Shown piece by piece: positions 30,543 through 40,244 of a DNA stretch of 64,000 nt. Origin of the DNA: Rhizobium bangladeshense (GTDB taxonomy: Bacteria; Pseudomonadota; Alphaproteobacteria; Rhizobiales; Rhizobiaceae). The stretch lies in NCBI RefSeq assembly GCF_017357245.1, contig NZ_CP071612.1:1987001-2051000 (forward strand), in the 5' to 3' direction. The notes under the pieces were generated by a model. It was not told the DNA's origin and did not search any database. It saw only the letters and a program-made list of their open reading frames with translations. A program made the translations under genes and the position numbers. Numbering within the stretch: position 1 is the stretch's first letter; each line of letters begins with the position of its first letter.

Positions 30543-33032
30543 GTGCCAACATTTTCGCCTAGCTTAGAGAAGGCGCTCCATCAGGCACTGACCTTTGCCA
30601 ACGAGCGGCATCATGAATATGCGACGCTCGAGCATCTGCTGCTCGCCCTGATCGACGATGCCGATGCGGCCGCGGTCATGGGTGCCTGCAATGTCGATCT
30701 CGACGCGCTGCGCAAGACGCTCGTCGAATATGTCGATAATGAACTCTCCAATCTGATCACCGGTTACGACGAGGATTCCAAGCCGACCTCCGGCTTCCAG
30801 CGCGTAATCCAGCGCGCGGTCATCCACGTGCAGTCATCCGGGCGCGAGGAAGTGACCGGCGCCAACGTGCTCGTAGCGATCTTCGCCGAGCGCGAAAGCC
30901 ATGCCGCCTATTTCCTGCAGGAGCAGGAGATGACCCGCTATGATGCCGTCAACTATATCTCCCATGGCATCGGCAAGCGGCCGGGCGCCTCGGAGACCCG
31001 CACCCCCCGCGGCGCCGAGGAGGAGGCCGAAAGCAAGCCGACGGCGCGCGGCGGCGAGGAAGAGGGCGGCCCGAAGAAGCAGCAGGATGCGCTCAAGGCC
31101 TATTGCGTCAATCTCAACGAGAAGGCCAAGGGCGGCAAGATCGACCCGCTGATCGGCCGTCATGCCGAGGTGAGCCGCACCATCCAGATCCTGTGCCGCC
31201 GTTCGAAGAACAATCCGCTCTATGTGGGTGATCCCGGCGTCGGCAAGACGGCGATCGCCGAAGGTCTTGCCAAGCGCATCGTCGAAGGCAAGGTGCCCGA
31301 GGCGCTTGCCGATGCGACGATCTTCTCGCTCGACATGGGCACGCTGCTCGCCGGCACACGCTACCGCGGCGATTTCGAAGAGCGCCTGAAGCAGGTCGTC
31401 AAGGAACTGGAAGAATATCCGGGTGCCGTGCTGTTCATCGACGAGATCCATACGGTGATTGGCGCCGGCGCCACATCCGGCGGGGCGATGGATGCATCGA
31501 ACCTGCTGAAGCCCGCGCTGTCATCAGGCGCCATCCGCTGCATCGGTTCGACCACCTACAAGGAATACCGCCAGTTCTTCGAGAAGGACCGGGCGCTGGT
31601 CCGCCGTTTCCAGAAGATCGACGTCAGCGAGCCCTCGATCAATGATGCGATCGAGATCATGAAGGGCCTGAAGCCCTATTTCGAAGAATATCACCACCTG
31701 CGCTACTCGAACGACGCCATCAAGTCGGCCGTCGAGCTGTCGGCCCGCTACATCTCCGACCGCAAGCTGCCGGACAAGGCAATCGACGTGATCGACGAAA
31801 CGGGTGCGGCCCAGATGCTTCTGCCGCCCTCGAAGCGCCGCAAGCTGATCACCGAAAAGGAGATCGAAGCGACGATAGCCACGATGGCGCGCATCCCGCC
31901 CAAGACCGTCTCCAAGGACGACGAGGCGGTTCTTGCCAATCTCGAGCAGGAACTGCGCTCGGTCGTCTACGGCCAGGATATTGCTATCGAAGCTCTTTCG
32001 ACCTCGATCAAGCTGGCGCGTGCCGGTCTTCGCGAGCCGAACAAGCCGATTGGCGCCTATGTCTTCTCCGGTCCGACCGGTGTAGGCAAGACCGAAGTGG
32101 CAAAGCAGCTTGCTTCGTCACTCGGCGTCGAGCTCCTGCGCTTCGACATGTCGGAATATATGGAGCGGCATACGGTTTCCCGTCTGCTCGGCGCACCTCC
32201 CGGCTATGTTGGTTTCGACCAGGGCGGTCTTCTGACCGATGGCGTGGATCAGCATCCGCATTGCGTGGTCCTGCTCGACGAAATCGAGAAGGCGCATCCG
32301 GATATCTACAATATCCTGCTGCAGGTGATGGACCACGGCACGCTGACCGACCATAACGGCAAGAAGATCGACTTCCGCAACGTCATCCTGATCATGACGA
32401 CGAATGCGGGCGCTTCCGAAATGGCCAAGGCCGCAATCGGCTTCGGCTCGTCCAAGCGCACGGGCGAGGACGAGGAGGCGCTGACCCGTCTTTTCACGCC
32501 GGAGTTCCGCAACCGACTCGACGCGATCATTCCCTTCGCGGCCCTGCCAACGGCGGTTATCCACAAGGTCGTGCAGAAGTTCATCATGCAACTGGAGGCC
32601 CAGCTTTCCGAAAGGAACGTCACCTTCGACCTGCATGAGGACGCGATCGCTTGGCTCGCCGAAAAGGGTTACGACGAGAAGATGGGCGCCCGCCCGCTGG
32701 CCCGCGTGATCCAGGACACGATCAAGAAGCCGCTCGCCAACGAAATCCTCTTCGGCAAGCTGAAGAAGGGCGGCGTTGTCAACGTCACCGTCGGCCCGAA
32801 GGAAGATGGCAAGCCCGGCATCCTGCTGGAGGCCATTCCGGATACGGCGCCGATCAAGCCGAAGCCGGAAGCCGAGGTCGTGCATCCCGAAGCCGACGAT
32901 GAGGATGACGGCGAGCTGAAAACGAAGACGACTCGCAAGACCCGTGCCAAGACGGTTCCGCGGGCCGAGCCCGAGGTCCGCGACGCTCCGAAGAAGGGAA
33001 GCGCCGTTCCCAAGGTTCCGCGCAGGAAGTAA
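30543..33032 (+). CDS. clpA: ATP-dependent Clp protease ATP-binding subunit ClpA
   Basis: This 829-residue AAA+ unfoldase feeds ClpP. It has an N-terminal double Clp repeat (to about 150), AAA-1 with GDPGVGKTA and LFIDEIHTVIGAG, and AAA-2 with GPTGVGKTE and VLLDEIEKAHPD. Two features exceed the E. coli protein: a charged linker around 155-185 (Glu/Lys/Arg-rich) and a basic C-terminal tail of about 60 residues with many Lys and Pro. The start codon is GTG. The message ends at the hairpin at 33053-33080. Confidence 0.95.
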   Translation: MPTFSPSLEKALHQALTFANERHHEYATLEHLLLALIDDADAAAVMGACNVDLDALRKTLVEYVDNELSNLITGYDEDSKPTSGFQRVIQRAVIHVQSSGREEVTGANVLVAIFAERESHAAYFLQEQEMTRYDAVNYISHGIGKRPGASETRTPRGAEEEAESKPTARGGEEEGGPKKQQDALKAYCVNLNEKAKGGKIDPLIGRHAEVSRTIQILCRRSKNNPLYVGDPGVGKTAIAEGLAKRIVEGKVPEALADATIFSLDMGTLLAGTRYRGDFEERLKQVVKELEEYPGAVLFIDEIHTVIGAGATSGGAMDASNLLKPALSSGAIRCIGSTTYKEYRQFFEKDRALVRRFQKIDVSEPSINDAIEIMKGLKPYFEEYHHLRYSNDAIKSAVELSARYISDRKLPDKAIDVIDETGAAQMLLPPSKRRKLITEKEIEATIATMARIPPKTVSKDDEAVLANLEQELRSVVYGQDIAIEALSTSIKLARAGLREPNKPIGAYVFSGPTGVGKTEVAKQLASSLGVELLRFDMSEYMERHTVSRLLGAPPGYVGFDQGGLLTDGVDQHPHCVVLLDEIEKAHPDIYNILLQVMDHGTLTDHNGKKIDFRNVILIMTTNAGASEMAKAAIGFGSSKRTGEDEEALTRLFTPEFRNRLDAIIPFAALPTAVIHKVVQKFIMQLEAQLSERNVTFDLHEDAIAWLAEKGYDEKMGARPLARVIQDTIKKPLANEILFGKLKKGGVVNVTVGPKEDGKPGILLEAIPDTAPIKPKPEAEVVHPEADDEDDGELKTKTTRKTRAKTVPRAEPEVRDAPKKGSAVPKVPRRK

Positions 33033-33052
33033 GACCTCGTCACCGAATTTGG

Positions 33053-33080
33053 AAAAGGCCGCGTCACCCGCGGCCTTTTT
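33053..33080. terminator. bidirectional terminator between clpA and the HIT gene
   Basis: GGCCGCG / CGCGGCC (33057-33063 with 33069-33075) is bordered by AAAA on the left and TTTTT on the right and lies between converging genes. Confidence 0.85.
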
Positions 33081-33107
33081 CGTTTCCCGTGCTGGCAGCG
33101 ATCCGCG

Positions 33108-33533
33108 TTACGCCAGCGCGGCCCGAAGTTTTTCAGCATGCGCGGCAAGAACGGCGCCGTCCTCCATCTTGCCGGAATGTGGCCTGAGCGCCGTGCTCTC
33201 ATGGCGGGGAATGACGTGGAAATGCAGATGGAACACCGTTTGTCCGGCCGCCGGTTCGTTGAATTGGGCGATGAACACACCATCGGCGTCGAAGACGTCC
33301 TTGACCGCGTTGGCGACCTTCTGGACAACGGTGATGGCCTGGGTGAGGGTAGTCGGATCGGCATCGAGAATGTTGCGGGAAGGCGCCTTCGGAACGACCA
33401 GTACATGGCCCGGCGCCTGCGGCATCACATCCATGAAGGCGACCGTATACTGGTCCTCGTAGATCCGGTGCGAGGGAATTTCGCCGCGCAGGATCTTGGC
33501 GAAGATATTGTTATCGTCATAGGCGCTGGTCAT
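33108..33533 (-). CDS. HIT family nucleotide hydrolase
   Basis: This 141-residue protein has the histidine-triad motif VFHLHFHVIPR near residue 100 and the N-terminal FAKILRGEIPSHRIYEDQYT pattern. HIT proteins hydrolyse nucleoside phosphoramidates or dinucleoside polyphosphates. The sequence resembles the Hint branch. It is preceded on the same strand by the acyltransferase gene with a gap of 54 nt. Confidence 0.92.
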   Translation of the reverse strand: MTSAYDDNNIFAKILRGEIPSHRIYEDQYTVAFMDVMPQAPGHVLVVPKAPSRNILDADPTTLTQAITVVQKVANAVKDVFDADGVFIAQFNEPAAGQTVFHLHFHVIPRHESTALRPHSGKMEDGAVLAAHAEKLRAALA

Positions 33534-33587
33534 CGCGAAATCTCCTCACGTTCCAATTGATCGGGTAGCGCGCTCGCCGGGGCGGCG

Positions 33588-34778
33588 TCAATCCTCCTGC
33601 AGGCGTTCGCCTTTGCGGAAAGGGCTGTGCTCGCTCAGAAGCTCACCCATCTGTTCGACATCGGCACGCTCGCGCGCGAGATAGTCGCCGATCGCCCTGC
33701 GGAGCCCGGCATGGGCGACATAATGAGCGGAATGCGTCGTCACCGGCAGGTAGCCGCGCGCTAGCTTGTGTTCGCCCTGCGCGCCGGCTTCGACGCGCTT
33801 CAGACCTTTGGAAAGGGCGAAGTCGATCGCCTGGTGATAGCAGACCTCGAAATGCAGGAAGGGGTGGTCCTCGATGCAGCCCCAGTGACGGCCGTAGAGC
33901 GTATTGCCGCCGATGAAGTTGATCGCGCCGGCAATATAGCGGCCCTCGCGCTTGGCCATGACGAGCAGGATATCGTCGGCCATGCGTTCGCCAATCAGCG
34001 AGTAGAACTTGCGGGTAAGATAAGGCCGGCCCCACTTGCGGCCGCCGGTATCCATGTAGAACTTGAAGAACTGGTCCCAGATCCGCTCTGTCAGGTCGCG
34101 CCCGGTCAGCCAGTCGATGCTGATGTCGTTTTCGAGCGCGGCGCGGCGCTCCTTGCGCAACGCCTTGCGTTTGCGCGAAGCGAGCGTCTCCAGAAATTCG
34201 TCGTGATTGGCATAACCGGCATTTATGAAATGAAACTGCTGGTCGGTACGGTGCAGATAGCCGTCCATTTCGAAGACGCCGATCTCCTCGTCCGGCACGA
34301 AGGTGATATGTGCCGAGGAGATGCCGAGCCGGCGCACGATCTCCTTCAGGCTTTCGGCGATCGCGCTCTGGATCGGTAGCCGTTGCAGCCCCTCGGCGAC
34401 AAGGAGACGCGGCCCGGTCGCCGGCGTGAACGGGATCGAGCACTGCAGCTTGGGATAATAGCGCCCGCCAGCCCGCTCGAAAGCGTCGGCCCAGCCGTGG
34501 TCGAAGACATATTCGCCCTGGCTGTGGCTTTTGAGGTAGCCGGGCAGGGCGCCGATCAGTTCGCCGCGATCTGTCTCGAGTAACAGGTGATGGCCGAGCC
34601 AACCCGTTTCGGCCGTGGCAGAGCCGGATTCTTCCAGCGATGATAAAAAAGCGTGCGAAACAAATGGGTTGTACGCAAGTGTGCTGCAAGCCTTCGACGC
34701 CCCGGAAAGCCTGGACCAGCTCTCCGGGGAAATCGCGGTGAAGGAGCGTTCTACTCGAATGGATAGTTCATCTGTCAT
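33588..34778 (-). CDS. GNAT / FemAB-like acyltransferase (PF04339 type)
   Basis: This 396-residue protein matches the peptidogalycan-biosynthesis (former DUF482) family: PFVSHAFLSSLEESGSA near the start, QCSIPFTPATGPRLL, SRKRKALRKERRAA, and the C-terminal HFEVCYHQAIDFALSKGLKR and GAQGEHKLARGYLPV. Two tandem GNAT-like lobes are expected. The acceptor is unknown. The ATG at 34778 begins MTDELSIRVERSF; the upstream 22 codons lack support. It follows the GDPD gene by 76 nt on the same strand. Confidence 0.85.
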   Translation of the reverse strand: MTDELSIRVERSFTAISPESWSRLSGASKACSTLAYNPFVSHAFLSSLEESGSATAETGWLGHHLLLETDRGELIGALPGYLKSHSQGEYVFDHGWADAFERAGGRYYPKLQCSIPFTPATGPRLLVAEGLQRLPIQSAIAESLKEIVRRLGISSAHITFVPDEEIGVFEMDGYLHRTDQQFHFINAGYANHDEFLETLASRKRKALRKERRAALENDISIDWLTGRDLTERIWDQFFKFYMDTGGRKWGRPYLTRKFYSLIGERMADDILLVMAKREGRYIAGAINFIGGNTLYGRHWGCIEDHPFLHFEVCYHQAIDFALSKGLKRVEAGAQGEHKLARGYLPVTTHSAHYVAHAGLRRAIGDYLARERADVEQMGELLSEHSPFRKGERLQED

Positions 34779-34854
34779 GGGGCAAATGCGAAGCCTGTGG
34801 GGGACGGTTCGGCTCTGCCTCAGTCTGCGCATGATCTTGGCCAAAAAGCGAGCG

Positions 34855-35574
34855 TCAAACGGCCATGCGCGGATCGAAGCCTTCGAAGGTCATCTGGTCT
34901 GCATTGGCGAAAGTGCGACGGCGCGCCTCTTCGTCACGCACCGTCCAGGTGATCACCGGAATGCCCTTTTCGCGTTCGCCTGTGATGAAGGCATTCGGCA
35001 GGTCACCATAATAATAGGAGATGAAATCGAGGCCGATCTCCATTGCCTCCGCATGTAACCTGAACGCCTCCCGCGTGTTGCCTTCCGCCGTCAATCCGAT
35101 CGGGTAGGGCGAGCCGAGCGCTTTCAGATCGCGCAGCAGCCAGTGGTCGAAGCTCATCAGCGCAACCTTGCCCTCATAGCCTTCGAGCACTTCGATCACG
35201 GATTCGGCAAAACCTTCGTCGTCGGCCTCACGGCCCTTCAGCTCCAGCACCAGCGGTACCTTGCCCTGGACGAGATCGAGGAGCTGGCGGAGCGTCGGCA
35301 CCTTGTCGCCCGTGCCTCCGATGGCGATCAGCCCGAGTTCTCGGGAGGTGCGCTCGCGGATGTCGCCGTTGAGATTGCACAGACGCTTGAGGTCCTCGTC
35401 GTGGAAGATGATCGGCACCGCGTCGGAGGCGTAGTGAAGGTCGCATTCGATCGCAAAGCCGGCTTCGACAGCGCGCGAAAAGGCCGAAAGCGTATTCTCC
35501 CAGACAAGCCTGTTGAGGTCGTGATAGCCGCGATGGGCGACTGGCACGTCCTTGATCCAGTCTGCATTGGTCAT
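34855..35574 (-). CDS. glycerophosphodiester phosphodiesterase
   Basis: This 239-residue enzyme hydrolyses glycerophosphodiesters to glycerol-3-phosphate and an alcohol. The catalytic first His is in PVAHRGYHD; ENTLSAF, AIECDLHYASDAVPIIFHDE (metal-binding E-D and second His) and VPLVLELKGREADDEGFAES follow. The usual length is about 240-250 residues. Its ATG overlaps the stop of the RidA gene (ATGA), so the two are co-translated. Confidence 0.9.
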   Translation of the reverse strand: MTNADWIKDVPVAHRGYHDLNRLVWENTLSAFSRAVEAGFAIECDLHYASDAVPIIFHDEDLKRLCNLNGDIRERTSRELGLIAIGGTGDKVPTLRQLLDLVQGKVPLVLELKGREADDEGFAESVIEVLEGYEGKVALMSFDHWLLRDLKALGSPYPIGLTAEGNTREAFRLHAEAMEIGLDFISYYYGDLPNAFITGEREKGIPVITWTVRDEEARRRTFANADQMTFEGFDPRMAV

Positions 35575-36041
35575 TCTGCGATTTCCATGATAGCGTCGAT
35601 CTCGACGGCGGCGTTCAGCGGAAGAGCGGCCATGCCGACGGCAGCGCGTGCATGTTTGCCAACTTTGCCGAGTACGCCGGCGATCAGGTTCGAGGCGCCG
35701 TTGATGACGAGATGCTGCTCGACAAAGTCGGGAGCCGAGGCGACGAAGCCGTTCAGCTTGATGACGCGCCGGATGCGGCCAAGATCGCCGCCAAGTGCAG
35801 CCTTCGCCTGGGCAAGGATGTTGATGGCGCAGAGTTCGGCGCCGCGCTGGCCAGTCGCAACGTCGATCGTCTTGCCGAGATGGCCGGATATGGCAACCTT
35901 GCCGCCTTCGAGCGGCAGCTGGCCGGAGATGTAGAGCAGATTGCCGCTGATGACATAGGGAACGTAATTTGCGGCGGGCGCCGCAGCTTCGGGCAAAGTT
36001 ATCCCCATCTCACTCAGACGCGCTGCAATTTCATCTGACAT
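35571..36041 (-). CDS. RidA family (YjgF/YER057c) protein
   Basis: This 156-residue protein has the family features: YVPYVISGNLLYISGQLP, AINILAQAKAALGGDLGRIR and the C-terminal ARAAVGMAALPLNAAVEIDA with the substrate Arg. RidA proteins remove reactive enamine/imine intermediates; this longer branch is less defined. The ATG at 36041 has GGAG 6-7 nt upstream; eight more codons reach only a TTG. It overlaps the GDPD gene by 4 nt. Confidence 0.88.
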   Translation of the reverse strand: MSDEIAARLSEMGITLPEAAAPAANYVPYVISGNLLYISGQLPLEGGKVAISGHLGKTIDVATGQRGAELCAINILAQAKAALGGDLGRIRRVIKLNGFVASAPDFVEQHLVINGASNLIAGVLGKVGKHARAAVGMAALPLNAAVEIDAIMEIAE

Positions 36042-36177
36042 TTTCGTCTCCGCTTTTGTTGTCAATGTTTCAAAAATTATGCATCAAGACTAGAATCTTT
36101 AATATGACAGGTCCGAGCCTCGATTTGGCCGAAAGCGTTCTTATAACATCGCGGCCGAATCCAACAGGAGTGAATGA

Positions 36178-37014
36178 ATGTTCCGATCGAGTCTTGCCGC
36201 TCTGCTTCTTGCAAGCGTTTCCGCCGATGCATGGGCGGGCGCGCCAGCGGCAAGCGCTGCGATTGCAAGCGGCCTCGTCGCCCATCGCGCGGTCTATGAT
36301 CTGGAATTGAAGGATGCGTCGGACCGCTCCGGCATCGCCTCCATGTACGGCCGCATGGTTTATGAATTCGACGGCAGCTATTGCCAGGGCTTCACCACCA
36401 ATTTCCGCTTCGTGACTCAGATCGACACCGGCGACAGCGTACGCGTCAGCGATCAGCAGACAAGGACCTTCGAAAACCTGAAGGACCGCAAGTTTACCTT
36501 CGACACAAAATCCTTCACCGACGATCAGCTCGACAAGGAGGTCAATGGAGCGGCCGAGAATCAGGCCAATGGCGTCAAGGTCGACCTCAAGCAGCCGGCG
36601 AGCCGCGAGTTGCAGCTTGCCGAAAGCAGCTTCCCGACGGAGCATATGCTCGATGTGATCCAGAACGCCAAGGACGGCAAGCGTTTCTTCGAAGCGCGCA
36701 TTTTCGACGGTTCCGATGACGGCGACAAGTCGCTGGTGACGACGACGATCGTCGGCAAGCAGGAGACGCCCGCTGCCGAGGAGACCGATGCCGGCAACGC
36801 CGGCGCCTTCTCGAAGACAGCCTTCTGGCCGGTGACCATCGCCTATTTCAATGAGAGTGCGAAATCGGATTCGGTGCCGGTCTATCGTATGTCGTTCAAG
36901 CTCTACGAGAACGGCATCACCCGCGACCTGACGATGGATTATGGCGATTTCGTCCTGACCGGTAAGCTCGCCAAGCTCGAGCTGCTCGATCACAAGGCTG
37001 AGGTGTGCAAGTAG
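36178..37014 (+). CDS. cell-envelope integrity protein EipB (DUF1849)
   Basis: This 278-residue periplasmic protein has a signal peptide (MFRSSLAALLLASVSADAWA) and the DUF1849 fold: LVAHRAVYDLELKDASDRSG, FDGSYCQGFTTNFRF, FWPVTIAYFNES and SFKLYENGITRDLTMDYGDF. Two Cys, one in YCQGF and one in the last residues EVCK, are placed as in the conserved EipB disulphide. The family supports envelope integrity in Brucella and relatives. It is divergent from the RidA gene. Confidence 0.88.
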   Translation: MFRSSLAALLLASVSADAWAGAPAASAAIASGLVAHRAVYDLELKDASDRSGIASMYGRMVYEFDGSYCQGFTTNFRFVTQIDTGDSVRVSDQQTRTFENLKDRKFTFDTKSFTDDQLDKEVNGAAENQANGVKVDLKQPASRELQLAESSFPTEHMLDVIQNAKDGKRFFEARIFDGSDDGDKSLVTTTIVGKQETPAAEETDAGNAGAFSKTAFWPVTIAYFNESAKSDSVPVYRMSFKLYENGITRDLTMDYGDFVLTGKLAKLELLDHKAEVCK

Positions 37015-37331
37015 GCTGCGGTTCCTCCGCTTCCATACGCCGGCGTCATGCTGGCGCTAACGCCCACGCTAGCGAGCTGAGCCGCGGCATTTGTATGGGC
37101 GGGCAGGCGGCGGGCATGCCTTTGTTCCGGATCGCCGCGCGGTGACAGCGAAAGGCCGGCTTTTTTCGGGATAAGCCTTGCTTTCGTGGCAAATCGAATG
37201 TATGGGCACCGGCATTCCACACGTAAGGCATGGGATCGTCCGGGAGAAATCCGGGCTGTTCCGCCGGTGGCATTCTCGACGAGGGTGCTGTTCGTCTTGC
37301 GGAGGTTCAACCGGAAAAGGAGTAACAAGGC
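37015..37331 (+). promoter_or_regulatory. rpsB leader and promoter region
   Basis: The 317 nt before rpsB have no gene. A short inverted repeat (AAATCCGGGC- near 37248) and an AAGGAG ribosome site at 37315-37320 are visible. Leaders of rpsB often carry an S2 autoregulatory structure; whether this one does cannot be decided by eye. A weak -35/-10 candidate is CTTGCT-N17-GTATGG near 37178. Confidence 0.35.
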
Positions 37332-38099
37332 ATGGCATTGCCTGATTTTTCTATGCGCCAGCTTCTTGAGGCAGGCGTTCACTTCGGCCACCAGACCCAT
37401 CGCTGGAACCCGAAGATGAAGCCGTATATCTTCGGCGACCGCAACAACATCCACATCATCGACCTGGCGCAGACCGTTCCGATGCTGTCGCGCGCCCTTC
37501 AGGTCGTCAGCGACACTGTCGCCCGCGGCGGCCGCGTTCTCTTCGTCGGCACCAAGCGCCAGGCGTCCGAGATTATCGCCGACAGTGCCAAGCGCTCGGC
37601 CCAGTACTACGTCAACTCGCGCTGGCTCGGCGGCATGATGACGAACTGGAAGACGATCTCCAACTCGATCCAGCGCCTGCGCAAGCTCGACGAGATCCTC
37701 AACGGCGAAGCTCAGGGCTTCACCAAGAAGGAACGCCTGAACCTCGAGCGCGAGCGTGAAAAGCTCGACAAGGCACTCGGCGGTATCCGCGATATGGGCG
37801 GCACGCCCGACCTGATGTTCATCATCGACACGAACAAGGAAAAGATCGCAATCGACGAAGCCAAGCGCCTCGGCATTCCCGTCGTCGCCATCATCGATTC
37901 GAACTGCGATCCGGATCTGATCGACTATCCGATCCCGGGCAACGACGACGCTTCGCGCGCCATCGCCCTGTACTGCGAGCTGATTTCCCGCGCTGCCATC
38001 GACGGTATTGCGCGCCAGCAAAGCTCTTCCGGCCGCGATCTTGGCGCATCCTCCGAAGTTCCGGTCGAGCCGGCTCTCGAGGAAGCAGCCGAAGGCTGA
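37332..38099 (+). CDS. rpsB: 30S ribosomal protein S2
   Basis: This 255-residue protein carries all S2 signatures: [66 protein letters not shown] and [19 protein letters not shown]. The acidic C-terminal extension is usual. It leads the translation cluster rpsB-tsf-pyrH-frr. Confidence 0.98.
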
Positions 38100-38146
38100 T
38101 GAAAGCGGGCGGAGCGAAAACTCCGTCGAAGCTTGCATAGACTGGG

Positions 38147-38181
38147 AAGGCCGCTCGCGACTCATGAAGTTCGGCGGCCTT
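38147..38181 (+). terminator. inverted repeat between rpsB and tsf
   Basis: AAGGCCGC (38147-38154) and GCGGCCTT (38174-38181) are perfect arms around a 19-nt loop, 47 nt after the rpsB stop. No T-run follows, so partial termination or processing is more likely than full termination. Confidence 0.4.
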
Positions 38182-38334
38182 ACCTGTTTCAGGCAGAGGC
38201 GTCAGGCGCTCCGCCAGTTAAGTTTCGTTATGACGCGTCTTCATCACGCTGTCATACATACAGGTACATTTCGTGCCTCAATCCGGTGCCGCGCCGCTTT
38301 GCGGTCCACCGTTTGAACCGACAAGAGGAAGATA

Positions 38335-39261
38335 ATGAGCGAGATTACGGCTGCAATGGTGAAGGAACTGCGCGAAAAGACAGGCGCAGGCATGATGGAC
38401 TGCAAGAAGGCGCTTGCTGAAACCAATGGCGACATGGAAGCGGCGATCGACTGGCTGCGCGCCAAGGGCATCGCCAAGGCCGACAAGAAGTCCGGCCGTA
38501 CCGCCGCCGAAGGCCTCGTCGGGGTTTCGAGCGAAGGCACAAAGGCCGTCGTCGTCGAAGTTAATTCCGAAACCGACTTCGTCGCCCGCAACGATGCCTT
38601 CCAGGATCTCGTCCGCGGCATCGCGAAGGTCGCCGTCTCGACGGACGGCACCGTCGAGGCCGTCGCTGCTGCGACCTACCCGGCATCTGGCAAGTCCGTT
38701 TCCGACACGATCAAGGATGCGATCGCAACGATCGGCGAGAACATGAACCTGCGCCGTTCGATCGCTCTCTCCGTCGAGAACGGCGTCGTGGCCACCTACA
38801 TTCACAATGCGGTTTCCGACGGCCTCGGCAAACTCGGCGTTCTCGTCGCGCTGAAGTCGACCGGCGACAAGGAAGCCCTGAACGCAATCGGCCGCCAGGT
38901 CGCCATGCACATTGCTGCGACCGCGCCGCTGGCGATCCGCCCGGAAGAAGTCGATGCCGCCGTCGCCGAGCGCGAGCGCAACGTCTTCATCGAGCAGTCG
39001 CGCGCTTCGGGCAAGCCCGACAACATTATCGAGAAGATGGTCGAAGGCCGCATGCGCAAGTTCTTCGAAGAAGTCGCTCTTCTCTCGCAGGCTTTCGTCA
39101 TCAATCCGGATCTCACCGTCGCAGCCGCCATCAAGGAAGCTGAAAAGGTTGTCGGCGCCCCGATCGAAATTGCCGGCATGGCCCGTCTCCTGCTCGGCGA
39201 GGGCGTCGAAAAGGAAGAGACCGATTTTGCGGCCGAAGTTGCGGCTGCCGTCAAGGGTTGA
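38335..39261 (+). CDS. tsf: translation elongation factor Ts
   Basis: This 308-residue nucleotide-exchange factor for EF-Tu has the N-terminal UBA-like domain and the signature [34 protein letters not shown] is next, and then the dimerisation core with [20 protein letters not shown]. Length is typical for alphaproteobacteria. It sits 235 nt after rpsB with a hairpin between and has AAGAGGA before its ATG. Confidence 0.98.
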   Translation: MSEITAAMVKELREKTGAGMMDCKKALAETNGDMEAAIDWLRAKGIAKADKKSGRTAAEGLVGVSSEGTKAVVVEVNSETDFVARNDAFQDLVRGIAKVAVSTDGTVEAVAAATYPASGKSVSDTIKDAIATIGENMNLRRSIALSVENGVVATYIHNAVSDGLGKLGVLVALKSTGDKEALNAIGRQVAMHIAATAPLAIRPEEVDAAVAERERNVFIEQSRASGKPDNIIEKMVEGRMRKFFEEVALLSQAFVINPDLTVAAAIKEAEKVVGAPIEIAGMARLLLGEGVEKEETDFAAEVAAAVKG

Positions 39262-39356
39262 TCTTTCAGCCATAATTGGGAAAACGCCAGGGCATCGCGT
39301 GACAACGCGGTGCCCTTCGTGTATCGGGCATTCACGGCAATTTACGAGGAGCCAAG

Positions 39357-40079
39357 ATGTCTTTAGAGCCTGTCTATAAACGCGTTCTACTCAAGGCTTC
39401 CGGCGAAGCGCTCATGGGTGCCCAGGGTTTCGGGATCGATGTCGCGGTGGCGGACCGCATTGCATCTGATATCGCCGAAGCAAGGCATATGGGCGTGGAA
39501 GTCGGCGTCGTCGTCGGTGGCGGCAATATCTTCCGCGGTGTCGCAGTCGCGTCCAAAGGCGGCGACCGGGTGACGGGCGACCATATGGGCATGCTCGGCA
39601 CCATCATCAATGCGCTGGCGCTGGCGACCTCGCTTCGCAAGCTGAATATCGATACGGTGGTGCTTTCGGCCATCTCTATGCCGGAGATCTGTGAGAGCTT
39701 TTCGCAGCGAGCAACCCTTTATCATCTGTCGATGGGGCGCGTGGTGATTTTCGCTGGTGGCACCGGCAATCCCTTCTTCACCACCGATTCCGCCGCCGCA
39801 CTGCGCGCCGCCGAAATGGGCGCGCAAGCGATCTTCAAGGGCACGCAGGTGGACGGTATCTACACCGCCGACCCGAAGAAATATCCCGACGCGACCCGCT
39901 TCGACCGCTTGACGCACCAGGAAGTGCTGGACAGGGGGCTTGCAGTGATGGACGTTGCCGCCGTGGCGCTTGCCAGGGAAAATTCCATTCCGATCATCGT
40001 CTTCTCGATCCACGAGAAGGGTGGTTTTGGTGAAATCTTGACGGGCGGTGGCCTCAAGACCATTGTCTCCGACAACTGA
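39357..40079 (+). CDS. pyrH: uridylate kinase
   Basis: This 240-residue enzyme phosphorylates UMP to UDP. Clear motifs are RVLLKASGEALMG, VGVVVGGGNIFRG, HMGMLGTIINALAL and GTGNPFFTTDSAAALRAAEM. CGAGGAG lies upstream of the ATG. It follows tsf by 95 nt and is separated from frr by two palindromic repeats. Confidence 0.98.
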   Translation: MSLEPVYKRVLLKASGEALMGAQGFGIDVAVADRIASDIAEARHMGVEVGVVVGGGNIFRGVAVASKGGDRVTGDHMGMLGTIINALALATSLRKLNIDTVVLSAISMPEICESFSQRATLYHLSMGRVVIFAGGTGNPFFTTDSAAALRAAEMGAQAIFKGTQVDGIYTADPKKYPDATRFDRLTHQEVLDRGLAVMDVAAVALARENSIPIIVFSIHEKGGFGEILTGGGLKTIVSDN

Positions 40080-40114
40080 TACAAGTTGCGCCGCGTTTTC
40101 GGCGCAGCCATCGC

Positions 40115-40169
40115 TAGAACATGCTTCAGACTTTAGGTCCGGTTGGCCCGAAATCTGAATCATGTTCTA
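40115..40169. repeat. palindromic intergenic repeat after pyrH
   Basis: TAGAACATG (40115-40123) and CATGTTCTA (40161-40169) are perfect outer arms; TTCAGA / TCTGAA form inner arms. The loop is GC-rich. It resembles rhizobial mosaic repeat units and stands next to a second unit at 40180. Confidence 0.6.
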
Positions 40170-40179
40170 CATTGAATAA

Positions 40180-40230
40180 TTAGAGCGTGAGACGCCCGAA
40201 AACCGCTAAAACTATTCGGCATCGCTCTAA
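40180..40230. repeat. second palindromic repeat before frr (RIME-like)
   Basis: TTAGAGCG and CGCTCTAA (40180-40187 with 40223-40230) enclose CCCGAAAACCGC and ATTCGGCAT. This is the reverse of a common rhizobial repeat with GCCGAAAA and GCGGTTTTCGG arms. It ends 15 nt before the frr start, so the frr ribosome site GGGAG lies right at its edge. Confidence 0.6.
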
Positions 40231-40244
40231 ACGGGAGCATCGAC

